49,456 nucleotides of DNA from an uncultured Fibrobacter sp. (GCA_946405515.1 CAMJHM010000001.1:77289-126744); one strand, 5' to 3'; numbered from the stretch's first letter, positions 1 to 9,605 are shown. A program made the numbers and translations. Notes: generated by a model not told the origin, from the sequence alone.

Positions 1-2625
1 GAAGGCGAGACAATTGAGTTTAAATCCGTAACCAATGCCGAACTCAACGACACTCAGGTACAAAAGATTTTAACCCTTGCCATTCCCGAAAACGGCGCTC
101 CGATGTTTACAGAAATCCCCACCTATACACCGGAGCAGGCCCTAGAAAGCAAGGAACATACGCCCTATCCGTTATTCGGTCTCACACGATCTGGCGACCG
201 CGTAACAACCTCGCAATATGCACGAGTCGGGTTAGCCGTATCTTCACGATTACTTTACCTGAACGAGGGTACCCGACGTATAAGGGTACAGATGGTTTTT
301 GAAGAAGAATCCGTCAAAGGCACACTCCTAGAGAAAGGACAAAGCCCAGAACAGTTCCTCAGAGTATTTTCAAACGCATTCCGCATCTCGCTTACAACAG
401 AAGAAGGCTGGTACGAAGCGGAGGGATACCAACTCGAGTCATGTGTCCTAGACCCCCAATACCTCCCGAACAGCATTGGTCTAATTTTCCAAATTCCGGA
501 TATGGCACCGCCAATCGCAAATTGTGACCCATCTGTTCATGGCAAAGATTTCACCATGAATCACCCTGTGATGCGCATTCTCATGACATCAAGTTCGTCG
601 TACAATCCATGGAAAAACTTCAGGAACATGGTCTTGCGCGAGGTGAGATTGCAAACAAAAGTGACGGGATGCAGACGGCTCGCCCTCAGCAGCGATATCG
701 GGCCGCTTTCAATGAACACTCCAGTACAGCCGTTCGGCCCCCTGCCCACTCTAGGGAACTCATTTATCGTAGGTTGCGAAGAAATCCGAGGCAAGAGACT
801 TTCGTCCTTCGAAATTCGCGGAAGTTGGCGCGGGCTCCCCAACACGCGAAATTTCTGCGATTGGTACAAACAATACCCCGATGCGCCCCTTACTCGAGAC
901 TTCAAAGTGTCGGTATCGGCTTTGTTGGGTGGATACTGGTCCCCCTCCAGTTCGCAAGCGCCGATAGTTCACGAATTATTCACCTCCAACCCCGACAGCA
1001 TTTCAAACAAGTTTTCCATATCGTGTGACAATATGCTTGGCGGAAAATCATTCAGCGCAAGTTACGATGCTGACGATTTTGAATACACACCAAGCGCCCG
1101 CGACGGATTTTTCAAACTTAAGCTCATTTCCCCAGAAAAAGCCTTTTTACATCAGGAATATTCGAAGGTCCTTTGCGGCAACTTGGCGCAACGAGCCATC
1201 AAGAAAAATTTCGAAAAAGAAATGGAGTTTCCAAACCAGCCCTACACACCGGAATTGGAAAACCTTTCTGTCAACTATACAGCCACTGCTGAAATCAACA
1301 TGAAGCGCGCCGAACATAGCGATGGACAAATTCTGTTCTTGCGGCCTTGGGGCATCAGTACAAAAAATCACCTAAAACTTCAGGACGGGGCGCTCTTTTT
1401 GGGACTTTCACCGACAGCAGGCGGCAAGAAAGTCAATCTGTATTTCCAGATGAATCGCGATTCCGACAACATTTACGGAGAAGACGAAATCGGATTCCTT
1501 TGGGCATACCTGAACGAGAATGGATGGACAAAAATCCCTGCCGACAGCATTCTTTACAACACAACGGCAAACTTTACAACCTCTGGGATTGTCTCCCTTT
1601 CGCTCCCCAAGGATTTCCAAGTAGATTCGCCCATGATGCCCAAGGGACTATGTTGGATTCGCCTAGAACCCCAAGGCGAATGGCGCCATTGCAGCCGCCT
1701 GTTCTCGGTCTATGCGCAGGCCGTCGAAGTCGTGCGCTGCGGAGGTTTTGGACAAATACAAAACTTCAGCCACTGCAAGCCAGGAAGCATTAACACGCTA
1801 GAAGAAAGTATCGGCGGAATTTCGGAGGTTTATCAACTCGATGAAACATTCAGCGGGGAGCCCGAAGAAGATGACGACGGAATGCGCACCCGCGTGGCCG
1901 AATACCTGTACCACCGCAATCGTGTTTTGACTGCAAAAGACTGTGAACGCATGATTCTGGAAGAATTCCCCGATGTACACTTGGTCAAGTGCTTTGCCGG
2001 GCTCAATCCCAAAACACCTGATATCGCCAGCCCCGGGTACATGCTCGTCGTTCCTGTTTCGCCCCTTTACGACGAAGGCCGCATTTGGAACCCGCGCCTG
2101 AGCGGGATGATTTTGGACAACATCAAGACCTTCCTAAAAGAACGGACATCGGCCTTTTCGAAAATTATCGTCATAAACCCTCAATTTGAAAAAATACAGG
2201 TGCGCTGCAATGTGGATTTTGTCAACGACATCAATGAAGGTGAACAGCTTCTGAAACTGAATGAACAAATCAACCATTACCTTTCTCCATGGAACGAAGG
2301 CGGATTGACACAATTTTTTGGTTGTACACTTGACAAAGAACGCCTCCTGATGTTCATCCAAAGTTTGCCCTATGTCGAAGCCGTCCATGACTTTTCTGTG
2401 CTCCGCATCAGTTCCAGGGATCACAGCAATTACTGCATGGAGGAATCCGGAGGGAACAACGCCAACCTCATTCGCGGCACATACCCTTGGAGCATTCTCA
2501 CGCCCATGAAAAAACACTTTATCAATGTTGTCACAAAAGTTGAAGATTTCAGGGATATCACCATAGGCTACGGTGATCTTGAAGTCGGCTCCACGTTTAT
2601 TATCCAGAGGAGAAACAATGTCTAA
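1..2625 (+). CDS. eCIS baseplate protein, gp47/J-like (Afp11-type), 5' truncated by the window edge
   Basis: The reading frame is open from base 1, so the start lies upstream; at least 874 residues are present. The last third has the usual features of J-like baseplate proteins: an 'R-V-A-E-Y-L-Y-H-R-N-R-V-L-T-A-K-D' stretch followed by an E-E-F-P-x-V segment and a C-terminal part describing loop and sheet elements ending near 'S-L-P-Y-V-E-A-V'. In Afp/PVC-type systems this protein builds the baseplate wedge around the spike. The gene stops 6 bp inside the next gene (its TAA lies just after that ATG), so the two are translationally coupled. Role is inferred from motif similarity and from the following eCIS genes. 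Sheath, tube and spike genes are expected upstream, outside the window. Confidence 0.8.
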   Translation, partial: EGETIEFKSVTNAELNDTQVQKILTLAIPENGAPMFTEIPTYTPEQALESKEHTPYPLFGLTRSGDRVTTSQYARVGLAVSSRLLYLNEGTRRIRVQMVFEEESVKGTLLEKGQSPEQFLRVFSNAFRISLTTEEGWYEAEGYQLESCVLDPQYLPNSIGLIFQIPDMAPPIANCDPSVHGKDFTMNHPVMRILMTSSSSYNPWKNFRNMVLREVRLQTKVTGCRRLALSSDIGPLSMNTPVQPFGPLPTLGNSFIVGCEEIRGKRLSSFEIRGSWRGLPNTRNFCDWYKQYPDAPLTRDFKVSVSALLGGYWSPSSSQAPIVHELFTSNPDSISNKFSISCDNMLGGKSFSASYDADDFEYTPSARDGFFKLKLISPEKAFLHQEYSKVLCGNLAQRAIKKNFEKEMEFPNQPYTPELENLSVNYTATAEINMKRAEHSDGQILFLRPWGISTKNHLKLQDGALFLGLSPTAGGKKVNLYFQMNRDSDNIYGEDEIGFLWAYLNENGWTKIPADSILYNTTANFTTSGIVSLSLPKDFQVDSPMMPKGLCWIRLEPQGEWRHCSRLFSVYAQAVEVVRCGGFGQIQNFSHCKPGSINTLEESIGGISEVYQLDETFSGEPEEDDDGMRTRVAEYLYHRNRVLTAKDCERMILEEFPDVHLVKCFAGLNPKTPDIASPGYMLVVPVSPLYDEGRIWNPRLSGMILDNIKTFLKERTSAFSKIIVINPQFEKIQVRCNVDFVNDINEGEQLLKLNEQINHYLSPWNEGGLTQFFGCTLDKERLLMFIQSLPYVEAVHDFSVLRISSRDHSNYCMEESGGNNANLIRGTYPWSILTPMKKHFINVVTKVEDFRDITIGYGDLEVGSTFIIQRRNNV

Positions 2626-3403
2626 ACTTAACCGTGCTCTTTTGAAAAACCGATTCAAAGCTGGGCAGATGCCCTGTGAAGAGGATTTTATCGACCTCAT
2701 TGATTCCATGGTCAACATGGAAGAAGAAGGAATTGAAAAGACTCGCGAGACAGGCCTCAAGATTTCGCAAATCACGGATTCCGGCAAGTTGATGAGCTTT
2801 TACGAAAACTCGACCGAAGGCCACCCCTTGTGGCAAGCCGAAATGCGCATGGACATGAATGCGGAGCGGAGCGGGATGCACCTGAACACACCCGGAATCG
2901 ACGAGGCCTCAAGCGTACTCTCGTTGGTTGGCCCCCTGCCCGATAGCGAAAAAAAGGATATTGCCGTCGGAATCGGAACGCGCGAACCCGAATGTGAACT
3001 GGACGTACATGGAGTTATCGCCTCGTCGGGGCGCATCGGCAAAGAAAACGAAAATTTCAAGGTCCCCACCGATGGAAAGTGGCACGACATTACCGAAGAA
3101 ATGAGCGGTTGCCAAGCATTCGAAATCATGGCAGGAGCCGGAGGCCAAGAAGACGAAGGACGCTTCGCGCTGACTCATGCCATTGCCGTAAACGTTTTTC
3201 ACGGAAGTCCTAAAGTAAACAAGACGCAGTCATACTATGGCGGGCGTGGTTCAAGAATTGACGTACGTTGGAAATCGGGAAGCGAAAAATACAGTTTCAA
3301 GTTACAACTGCGCGTCCATTGCGCCTACAAAGACGGCTCTTACATACGCTACCGCCTGACAAAACTCTGGTATGATAACTTCATGGTAACGGCCCTTGAT
3401 TAA
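2618..3403 (+). CDS. eCIS fibre-like / baseplate accessory protein
   Basis: 261 residues starting at ATG 2618, preceded by GAGGAG at good spacing; a longer in-frame start at 2573 has no better site. The N-terminus 'L-K-N-R-F-K-A-G-Q-M-P-C-E-E-D-F-I-D-L-I' resembles the opening of tail-fibre or structural proteins found in Bacteroidota injection-system loci. The middle has 'E-L-D-V-H-G-V-I-A-S-S-G-R-I-G', and the rest is predicted beta-rich. There is no signal peptide or membrane segment. It lies between two baseplate genes, overlapping the one before by 8 bp and the one after by 8 bp. I infer a structural or fibre role; the exact family is not certain. Confidence 0.55.
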   Translation: MSKLNRALLKNRFKAGQMPCEEDFIDLIDSMVNMEEEGIEKTRETGLKISQITDSGKLMSFYENSTEGHPLWQAEMRMDMNAERSGMHLNTPGIDEASSVLSLVGPLPDSEKKDIAVGIGTREPECELDVHGVIASSGRIGKENENFKVPTDGKWHDITEEMSGCQAFEIMAGAGGQEDEGRFALTHAIAVNVFHGSPKVNKTQSYYGGRGSRIDVRWKSGSEKYSFKLQLRVHCAYKDGSYIRYRLTKLWYDNFMVTALD

Positions 3404-4703
3404 GCAGCTTAAAAAAATTACGGAGCCACAGGAGCTTGACTACGAGACACTACGCCTCGAAGGCATCCGTTATATCCAAAAACTGTGCGGAAACGTTTGG
3501 ACCGATTACAACCCGCACGATCCGGGCATCACTATCCTAGAGCAGATAGTCTTCGCCCTGACCGATTTGGGTTACAAAACTGGATTTGACATCGAAACAT
3601 TCCTAGCGCAAGCAGACGGCAAAATTGACTATAACCGCGAAGCGCTTTACAGCCGCGAACAAATCATGCGGCAATTCCCCGTAACACGCCACGATTACGA
3701 GCATTTTTTCAAAACTAAACTCGGCTGTGAGCGAGTCCTATTCCATGTAGAATCTCCAGGAATCTATTCAGTTCGCCTTTGGCCTGCAGAATCTTCCACA
3801 GAATCCAGCGATTCTCTTGCAGAAAAATTCTCGGCTCTCTGGAGCAACTGGCGTTGCCTTGGCGAGAAAGTCAACAACATTACCATTAGCGAAGGCAAGA
3901 CTGAACCGATACACCACCAATACAAAACTTTATTTGAAATTCGCGAAAATACTTCGCCAAGTTTGCCGAAGGGAAATCCATGCAACTTCATGGATTTTAC
4001 ACCCCTAATTGAACAGTTCCCTTCAATTTACCGTTACGGCAAAAGCGCCGACGAACTCAAAAAATATCTGGAACCGATAGAGCATATCTTCTTGATTTTC
4101 TTGCAAGCAATGCAAGACTTTGCCGACATATTCTCGGTATATTCCCTCAAGACCGATCTTGAGCACTACAACCAAATCTTGAACCAGATGCTCGCCATGT
4201 ACGGGGTTAAATTCCCTGAAGAACTATTCCTGTTGCTGCGGGAAAACGACAATACAGACAGCGAAATAGTCATGGATGCAACCACCACATACCGGAATTT
4301 ACTCCGCGCCAAAGTTCGTTACCTGCGCCACTTGCCCGAACTTCACCTCCATCGCTGCGGCATCTGGTGGAAGCCCCGAATAGAGACGATGCTCGGCATT
4401 CCATTGTCTAGCAAGGAATCCTCCATACACATGCACGCACTGGATGGAATCTATCTCGAAAAAGGCTTCGGCAAAATATACGTTGTCTGGTCGAACGAAA
4501 CGCCGTACACTAATACGCAAAAAAAGCGGGCAGGAATAGAACGCTTTATCCGCGACGAACTGCCCGCCCATCTGGTCCCTGTCTTTTACTGGGTGACTTC
4601 GGAAATGTCCGAAGAATTTTACAGGAGCGCCGAAAGAACGGACACGGCAAAAAAATGGCTCGATGGACATGAAGACTACGTTTCGGAGGCATTATGGCTA
4701 TGA
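3396..4703 (+). CDS. eCIS baseplate protein with WTDYNPHDPG motif (Afp12-type)
   Basis: 435 residues from a TTG start (3396) that overlaps the stop of the previous gene. The N-terminal motif W-T-D-Y-N-P-H-D-P-G-I-T-I-L-E (about residues 36-50) is the signature of Afp12/Pvc12-like baseplate components. A middle segment 'N-F-M-D-F-T-P-L-I-E-Q-F-P-S-I-Y' is also typical of this group. It is much shorter than the large Afp12 proteins I know of, suggesting a compact version. The stop overlaps the next ATG (10 bp shared), so the genes are coupled. Function is assigned from the motif plus synteny (11-fibre-12-tape measure-ATPase). Confidence 0.75.
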   Translation: MIKQLKKITEPQELDYETLRLEGIRYIQKLCGNVWTDYNPHDPGITILEQIVFALTDLGYKTGFDIETFLAQADGKIDYNREALYSREQIMRQFPVTRHDYEHFFKTKLGCERVLFHVESPGIYSVRLWPAESSTESSDSLAEKFSALWSNWRCLGEKVNNITISEGKTEPIHHQYKTLFEIRENTSPSLPKGNPCNFMDFTPLIEQFPSIYRYGKSADELKKYLEPIEHIFLIFLQAMQDFADIFSVYSLKTDLEHYNQILNQMLAMYGVKFPEELFLLLRENDNTDSEIVMDATTTYRNLLRAKVRYLRHLPELHLHRCGIWWKPRIETMLGIPLSSKESSIHMHALDGIYLEKGFGKIYVVWSNETPYTNTQKKRAGIERFIRDELPAHLVPVFYWVTSEMSEEFYRSAERTDTAKKWLDGHEDYVSEALWL

Positions 4704-5758
4704 TTGAATGTAACCGCATCGGCGATATGACTCTGGACCTGACCTGCGCCAATCCCGAGCAGGCGAACGACATCGAAAGCCGTCTTTACGATTTTGCACG
4801 GAACGGCTTGGCGGAAACTCTGGACAGCATCCTCGATTCGCTCGCCCCCGAAGGCGAAGATGTAATTTTAGACAAACTTTCCATAGACCTTGGGACAATC
4901 CCCGCACAAGACCCGCTCGGCCACATTCTCAAAAAATTGCCCGAAGAATTCAGGAAGCAAGTCAAAATGGACCTGCTCAAAAGGCAGTGTATCCCGGTCG
5001 CAAAAATCTTGCAAGATTCCTGCGGCCAGCGCCTTACTCTTGAAAAATCAACGATGCTTGAAAAACTCATCAACAACTGCATCGCAGAATGGTGCCAGGA
5101 ACATGCCGAAGAAAAGTTTGACCCATTGCGCGTTGCCGAAGTCATCTTGAAACGAGTCCAAGCACAAAATCCAGGGCTCGACATCCGGCAAATCGCATGC
5201 AGCGTTTTCGAAAAATTGAAATCGCTTGGGCAAAAGAAGCCAACCGCTCCCGCGCCGCGCCAGCCACACGCAGGGGACAGCGGCATCGTGCTGCTCACTC
5301 CGTACATTCCGATGCTCCTCGAAAAGGCAGGTTGCATAAAGGCAGGCAAATTCATCGACGACGAGAGCAAAAAAATGGCCGTTGCGCTCCTGAACTACAC
5401 GGTATGTGGTAACTACGAACCACCCAAGGCCGAAAAATCGATAGCGCAACTAATCTGCGGATTCGACGCCGGAGAAAAACTCGAAGAACTGCCCACAATA
5501 TCAGACGAACTGAAAGCACTGGCAGACAGCCTGCTCCAAGGGGTTATCGCAAATTGGGGCGCTCTCGGGCACACATCTGCCGACGGCTTGCGAGCCTCCT
5601 TCTTGATTCGCCGGGGAATCTTGGAAAGTGGCGAAGAAGGGCAAGAACTCTCGGTTGAAAATTCCACATACGACATGCTGCTCGACAAGCTGCCGTGGGG
5701 ATATTCTACCGTAAAACTCTCCTGGATGAAGACTCCCTTGCATGTGAAGTGGCGCTAG
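4694..5758 (+). CDS. Contractile injection system tape-measure protein (CIS_TMP-like)
   Basis: 354 residues from ATG 4694, with GGAGG five bases upstream. The start has the CIS tape-measure pattern: a short beta segment, a helix, then 'I-L-D-K-L-S-I-D-L-G-T-I' (about residues 58-69). The C-terminal part has 'L-L-T-P-Y-I-P-M-L-L-E' and ends 'L-P-W-G-Y-S-T-V-K-L-S-W-M-K', the normal ending of this family. Tape-measure proteins set the length of the sheath-tube during assembly. At 354 residues it is on the short side for the family. It lies directly before the AAA+ ATPase gene, as Afp14-Afp15 do. Confidence 0.8.
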   Translation: MAMIECNRIGDMTLDLTCANPEQANDIESRLYDFARNGLAETLDSILDSLAPEGEDVILDKLSIDLGTIPAQDPLGHILKKLPEEFRKQVKMDLLKRQCIPVAKILQDSCGQRLTLEKSTMLEKLINNCIAEWCQEHAEEKFDPLRVAEVILKRVQAQNPGLDIRQIACSVFEKLKSLGQKKPTAPAPRQPHAGDSGIVLLTPYIPMLLEKAGCIKAGKFIDDESKKMAVALLNYTVCGNYEPPKAEKSIAQLICGFDAGEKLEELPTISDELKALADSLLQGVIANWGALGHTSADGLRASFLIRRGILESGEEGQELSVENSTYDMLLDKLPWGYSTVKLSWMKTPLHVKWR

Positions 5759-5766
5759 AGGTGAAC

Positions 5767-7101
5767 ATGGAAGAGACTCTCAAGAACGAAATCAATTGGT
5801 GCCGGCAGATTATCGACCTGCGTTTCGAGCAATACTTTTGCTCCGAAGACGACGAGCGCAAAACGCTGGACGTACTGCTGTGCCCCCCGCCCGAGCTGGA
5901 CACGCACACGCCCTACGGAGAAATCGTCACGCGCATGCAGCTGGGATTCGATGAGCGATTGGTGCTCACGCTCGCACTGCTCCCTCACCTTTGCCCACAA
6001 GCCCTCGACTCGTTCTTCCTGAACAACAAGCTGCTCGGCAGGCCCTACACAGAATTCGGCGGGTGGCACGGCAAAAGCCATTCGGGATTTTTGCCCACCT
6101 GCGAAACCGCGCTCTTTTTGCTCGCCGGCAACGACCTCACGCGACGACTGCAAGTGATGCGGATTTTCGACACGGACCACAGACTCGTAACGGAGCACAT
6201 CCTGCAACTCGAATACGGCGAGCCGGGTGAGCCCAGGAACTCGGCTGCGCTACGCATATCCTCGGAATACTTGGAATACATCACCACCGGCGTACAGAAC
6301 AAGCCCGATTACAGCATGCACTTCCCAGCAAAGCGCATCACATCGCGCCTAGAATGGGAAGACCTCGTTCTCGCGGACACCACGAGACATGAAATCGACC
6401 AGCTCATCGCATGGATAGGCCATTCCGAAGAAATCCTGGACGGTTTCGGACTCCGCAAAAACCTCAAACGGGGTTACCGCGTACTCTTCTACGGCCCGCC
6501 CGGCACCGGCAAGACGTTGACCGCGACCCTCATTGGCAAAAAAATGAACATGGACGTTTACCGCGTAGACCTTTCGCAAGTGATTTCCAAGTACATCGGC
6601 GAGACAGAGAAAAACCTTTCCGGCATTTTTGACCAAGCCGAAAGCCGTAACTGGATACTCTTCTTTGACGAGGCCGATTCCCTCTTTGGCGCAAGGACGC
6701 AAACCAGCAACTCCAACGACCGAGCCGCCAACCAAGAAATCTCGTACCTGTTGCAGCGCGTGGAAGATTTCCCGGGCATCGTTATTTTGGCGAGCAACCT
6801 GAAATCAAACATCGACGAGGCTTTTTCACGCCGCTTCCAGAGCACCGTGTACTTCCCCATGCCCGAACCGGAAGAACGCCTTACTTTGTGGAAAAACATC
6901 TTCGAAAAAACGGACGTGGAAAACCGCGAACAGAACTTTGAATACTTCGCCGAGAACTACGAACTTGCCGGAGGCGCACTTACTAACGTTGCACGCTATG
7001 CTGCCATTTCGGCACTTTTGGACAACAGAAAAAAGATAAACAAACAAGATTTACAGGAAGGTCTTTCCAAGGAACTGCAGAAAGAAGGAAAGGGATTATG
7101 A
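5767..7101 (+). CDS. eCIS AAA+ ATPase (Afp15/Pvc15-like)
   Basis: 444 residues from ATG 5767, preceded by AGAGGTG. An upstream in-frame GTG at 5695 would overlap the tape-measure gene and lacks a better site. Walker A G-P-P-G-T-G-K-T lies at residues 243-250, Walker B F-F-D-E-A-D near 299-304, sensor 1 at 'V-I-L-A-S-N', and an R-R-F arginine-finger motif follows. The first ~200 residues are the helical N-terminal domain found in eCIS ATPases. In Afp/PVC systems the orthologue is needed for final assembly of the particle. The stop overlaps the next ATG by four bases (ATGA). Confidence 0.88.
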   Translation: MEETLKNEINWCRQIIDLRFEQYFCSEDDERKTLDVLLCPPPELDTHTPYGEIVTRMQLGFDERLVLTLALLPHLCPQALDSFFLNNKLLGRPYTEFGGWHGKSHSGFLPTCETALFLLAGNDLTRRLQVMRIFDTDHRLVTEHILQLEYGEPGEPRNSAALRISSEYLEYITTGVQNKPDYSMHFPAKRITSRLEWEDLVLADTTRHEIDQLIAWIGHSEEILDGFGLRKNLKRGYRVLFYGPPGTGKTLTATLIGKKMNMDVYRVDLSQVISKYIGETEKNLSGIFDQAESRNWILFFDEADSLFGARTQTSNSNDRAANQEISYLLQRVEDFPGIVILASNLKSNIDEAFSRRFQSTVYFPMPEPEERLTLWKNIFEKTDVENREQNFEYFAENYELAGGALTNVARYAAISALLDNRKKINKQDLQEGLSKELQKEGKGL

Positions 7102-9290
7102 TAGGACTTGTTCGAAACATCGTATTATGCCTTATAGCCACATTCACCGTCAATGCTTTCGCAGATATGTGCGAATTCTGCACATACGAAGTGACTGCCG
7201 AAAACATCGAGAATTACGTCACAGAAGACAAACTCAAGGATACCACGGCAGTTTTTGAAATACTCGACAAGTATATCAACTGGCAAGCCGGTACCCGCGA
7301 AGACCTGATTGCACTGATGTCGCAAGAAGTCCGCGATTACCCCGACTTCGCAAGGACCATCAACAACTTTATCGCCATCGATCCCGCCGTCACCGAAAAG
7401 AAGAAAGCCACGCTGTGGGCAGACTCGATGATAGACAAAGTATGGATTGACAAGAAGGCAATGGACAAGCTTAAAGAAAAACTCGTCTTGGAATTTCAGG
7501 GAGAACGTTTTTCGCCAGTCATACTCGACTTTTTAAACAACCTGCAAGGAATACGCTTCAACGACTCGCTCCTCGCCCACCGCTATGCACTGAGCATGCT
7601 AGCCGCATTCCTGCGAATCTGCGTTGACACCACGAGCACCTACGCAATATACGATACGGTTCTTTGGAACGACAAGCAACTTGAAGAACTCCTGACATTC
7701 TCGGGAAATCCGAAAAAAGAAGCGACTGTGACACGCCTGCTCCACTATATGGAAAAGTATCGCGGACGCCACTGCAGCGACGAACGCTGGTATCGCGTAT
7801 TCTCCAGGCTCGACGCCCTCTATTCAGAGATCTTCGCCAAGGCGGTCAACAAGACGACAAACATAGCGGCAGATTTCGACGAGACAAAACCGATTCTCTG
7901 GAAAGGCAAAGGTTGCGGATGCAGTCACCAAGACCAGCTCAACGGCGAAGTCATCGGGATATACCCCTACTGGTTCTCAAGCGACACGACCAAATGGATT
8001 AATTTCAGTGCCGTGACGCGAATCGCCTTTTACGGGATGTACGCCGATGCCGAAGGACAACTCCACATGCCCACAGGCATTCCTGCGCTTGCCTACCTGA
8101 GCAAGCCGGGCAATTCCGACTTTGTGGCCACGGCGCACGAACATTTTGTCAAGATGGACTGGATAATCGGAAAATCCGACTGGGCGGGATACAAAACCCC
8201 CGAACAACTCGAGGCATTCTTCGCAAACCTGTCAGACGAAATCGATCAACTCGTGAGCGTCAGGAACAACTCTATTTTCCAGCGCATCGTGAACCGCCTG
8301 AGTTTTTCCGGCGACGACTACGGAAACCGTGGCGACGGAGCAACACTGTTCTTCAGGAACTACCCCACCGACTCGGTATCGACGGCAATTTTCAACAACT
8401 TCTTCAAAAACCTGCACCTTAGACTACGCGAGCACAACCCCAACGTATTCTTGAACATGATGGTAAACCGAGTGGACCTCGCCGAAGATATCTACGCCTT
8501 CGCAAACGATTCCAGCAACGTCGACTTGCCCGGGGGAATCTACAGCTATGCGAACTTCCGCAAGATAATCACCGAACCCGTGACCCAAAACGGAGCAAGA
8601 CCCGAAACAGATGAAATCATCGACAGCCTGACAAACCTGATGCTGGTGGTAACCGAAGAACCCGTCGGGCGCAGCAAGCGCCTGATTCACGACAACCTGA
8701 GCATGTACCTCAAGGGGGACGAGCGCCACATCGTTCTGAAAGCAATCATACCCGTAATCTGGTTTGACGACCGCCAATGGGAACAGCTCGGCGATGATGC
8801 GGCGTTCTTCAACGACAGCTACTATGGCCTAGCAGTGGCCCCGTTCGTGACAAACGAAGGCGCCGCAGAAATATGCGGGCCCTCTGGCGGAATCGGGATG
8901 TGCCTAACCAAATTCTACAAGAAAGACGACAAAGACATCACTTTCAGTTCGCAGGCCCGTTCGGCGCTCCCGTTCTTTTGTATGTACCGCTGGGCATTCC
9001 GGCTAATGAACACCTTGGTCTACTCGTTTGTATTGCTGTTACTGCTTGGCTACTTTGCATCGTGCACTATAAGCGCCTTTTTCAACAAGCACCTCGCCCT
9101 TTTTGTCGGGATAGTGGTCGTGCCGCCCGCATTCACCACGACAATGCTCGTACTGTTCGACCCCGTGGCCACATCGCTCGCCGGCGCATTCCGGTTCTTG
9201 CCCATCATCATCTTGGTACTCTCCGTGATAGCCGTCTCGCTGTTGAGAGTGTACCGCAACGCCGATTTGCCCAAAAGAAATATAAAATAA
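7098..9290 (+). CDS. Secreted/membrane protein with degenerate GH18-like barrel and C-terminal membrane segments
   Basis: 730 residues. A signal peptide at residues 1-22 is followed by M-C-E-F-C, then a helical region. From residue 285 (V-I-G-I-Y-P-Y-W-F, then I-N-F-S-A-V-T-R-I) the pattern is that of a GH18-like TIM barrel. At the strand-4 position, where active GH18 enzymes have D-G-x-x-x-D-x-E, this protein has D-G-A-T-L-F-F-R (residues 413-420), so the catalytic acid is missing. Three hydrophobic segments lie in the last ~100 residues. It overlaps the ATPase gene by four bases, so it is part of the eCIS operon. I infer a non-enzymatic wall-binding or anchoring role; this is not shown by the sequence alone. 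Confidence 0.65.
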   Translation: MIGLVRNIVLCLIATFTVNAFADMCEFCTYEVTAENIENYVTEDKLKDTTAVFEILDKYINWQAGTREDLIALMSQEVRDYPDFARTINNFIAIDPAVTEKKKATLWADSMIDKVWIDKKAMDKLKEKLVLEFQGERFSPVILDFLNNLQGIRFNDSLLAHRYALSMLAAFLRICVDTTSTYAIYDTVLWNDKQLEELLTFSGNPKKEATVTRLLHYMEKYRGRHCSDERWYRVFSRLDALYSEIFAKAVNKTTNIAADFDETKPILWKGKGCGCSHQDQLNGEVIGIYPYWFSSDTTKWINFSAVTRIAFYGMYADAEGQLHMPTGIPALAYLSKPGNSDFVATAHEHFVKMDWIIGKSDWAGYKTPEQLEAFFANLSDEIDQLVSVRNNSIFQRIVNRLSFSGDDYGNRGDGATLFFRNYPTDSVSTAIFNNFFKNLHLRLREHNPNVFLNMMVNRVDLAEDIYAFANDSSNVDLPGGIYSYANFRKIITEPVTQNGARPETDEIIDSLTNLMLVVTEEPVGRSKRLIHDNLSMYLKGDERHIVLKAIIPVIWFDDRQWEQLGDDAAFFNDSYYGLAVAPFVTNEGAAEICGPSGGIGMCLTKFYKKDDKDITFSSQARSALPFFCMYRWAFRLMNTLVYSFVLLLLLGYFASCTISAFFNKHLALFVGIVVVPPAFTTTMLVLFDPVATSLAGAFRFLPIIILVLSVIAVSLLRVYRNADLPKRNIK

Positions 9291-9324
9291 CCCATCGCCT
9301 CATCATCCCCGCGACCTGTGCTGA

Positions 9325-9340
9325 GCTTGCCGAAGCAAGG
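9325..9340 (+). repeat. Short hairpin between membrane protein and cargo genes
   Basis: GCTTGC-CGAA-GCAAGG forms a five-pair stem (CTTGC/GCAAG) with a CGAA loop. It sits in the 90-bp gap before the first cargo gene. The surrounding words (CTGAGCTTGCCGAAG) resemble a common dispersed intergenic repeat. It could weaken read-through from structural genes into cargo genes; there is no T-tract, so a terminator is not supported. Confidence 0.35.
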
Positions 9341-9380
9341 CGAGGAGCCCCTAAAAGGGAAAATTTAACAGGAGAAAACA

Positions 9381-9605
9381 ATGAACGCAACATACACGCA
9401 AAAAAACGACACCCTCCAGCGAGTGGCCAACAACAACGCCGCAAGCATCATGGACACCTCGCTGCAGAGCGCAAGCCTGCAACGCAAAGCCGATCTCGCT
9501 GACGGAGCACTCCAGCGCATCTCCCTCGAAGAAGAGGAAGAACCCGTGCAGGGCAAGTCTATCCAACGCGAAGCCCTCCCCGAAGAGGAAGAAGAACTCG
9601 CCTAA
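9381..9605 (+). CDS. Small tag-only eCIS cargo-region protein with acidic tail
   Basis: 74 residues from ATG 9381, preceded by ACAGGAGAAAACA. Residues 22-38 carry the tag shared with the next four proteins (S-I-M-D-T-S-L-Q-S-A-S-L-Q-R-K-A-D). The remainder is an acidic tail (E-E-E-E-E, E-E-E-E-E-L-A) with further L-Q-R / I-Q-R tripeptides at about 12-14, 44-46 and 61-63. There is no signal peptide or other domain. It opens the run of five tagged genes, so it is likely loaded into, or competes for, the same carrier as the larger effectors. Possible roles are filler cargo, adaptor or chaperone; I cannot choose among them. Confidence 0.65.
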   Translation: MNATYTQKNDTLQRVANNNAASIMDTSLQSASLQRKADLADGALQRISLEEEEEPVQGKSIQREALPEEEEELA

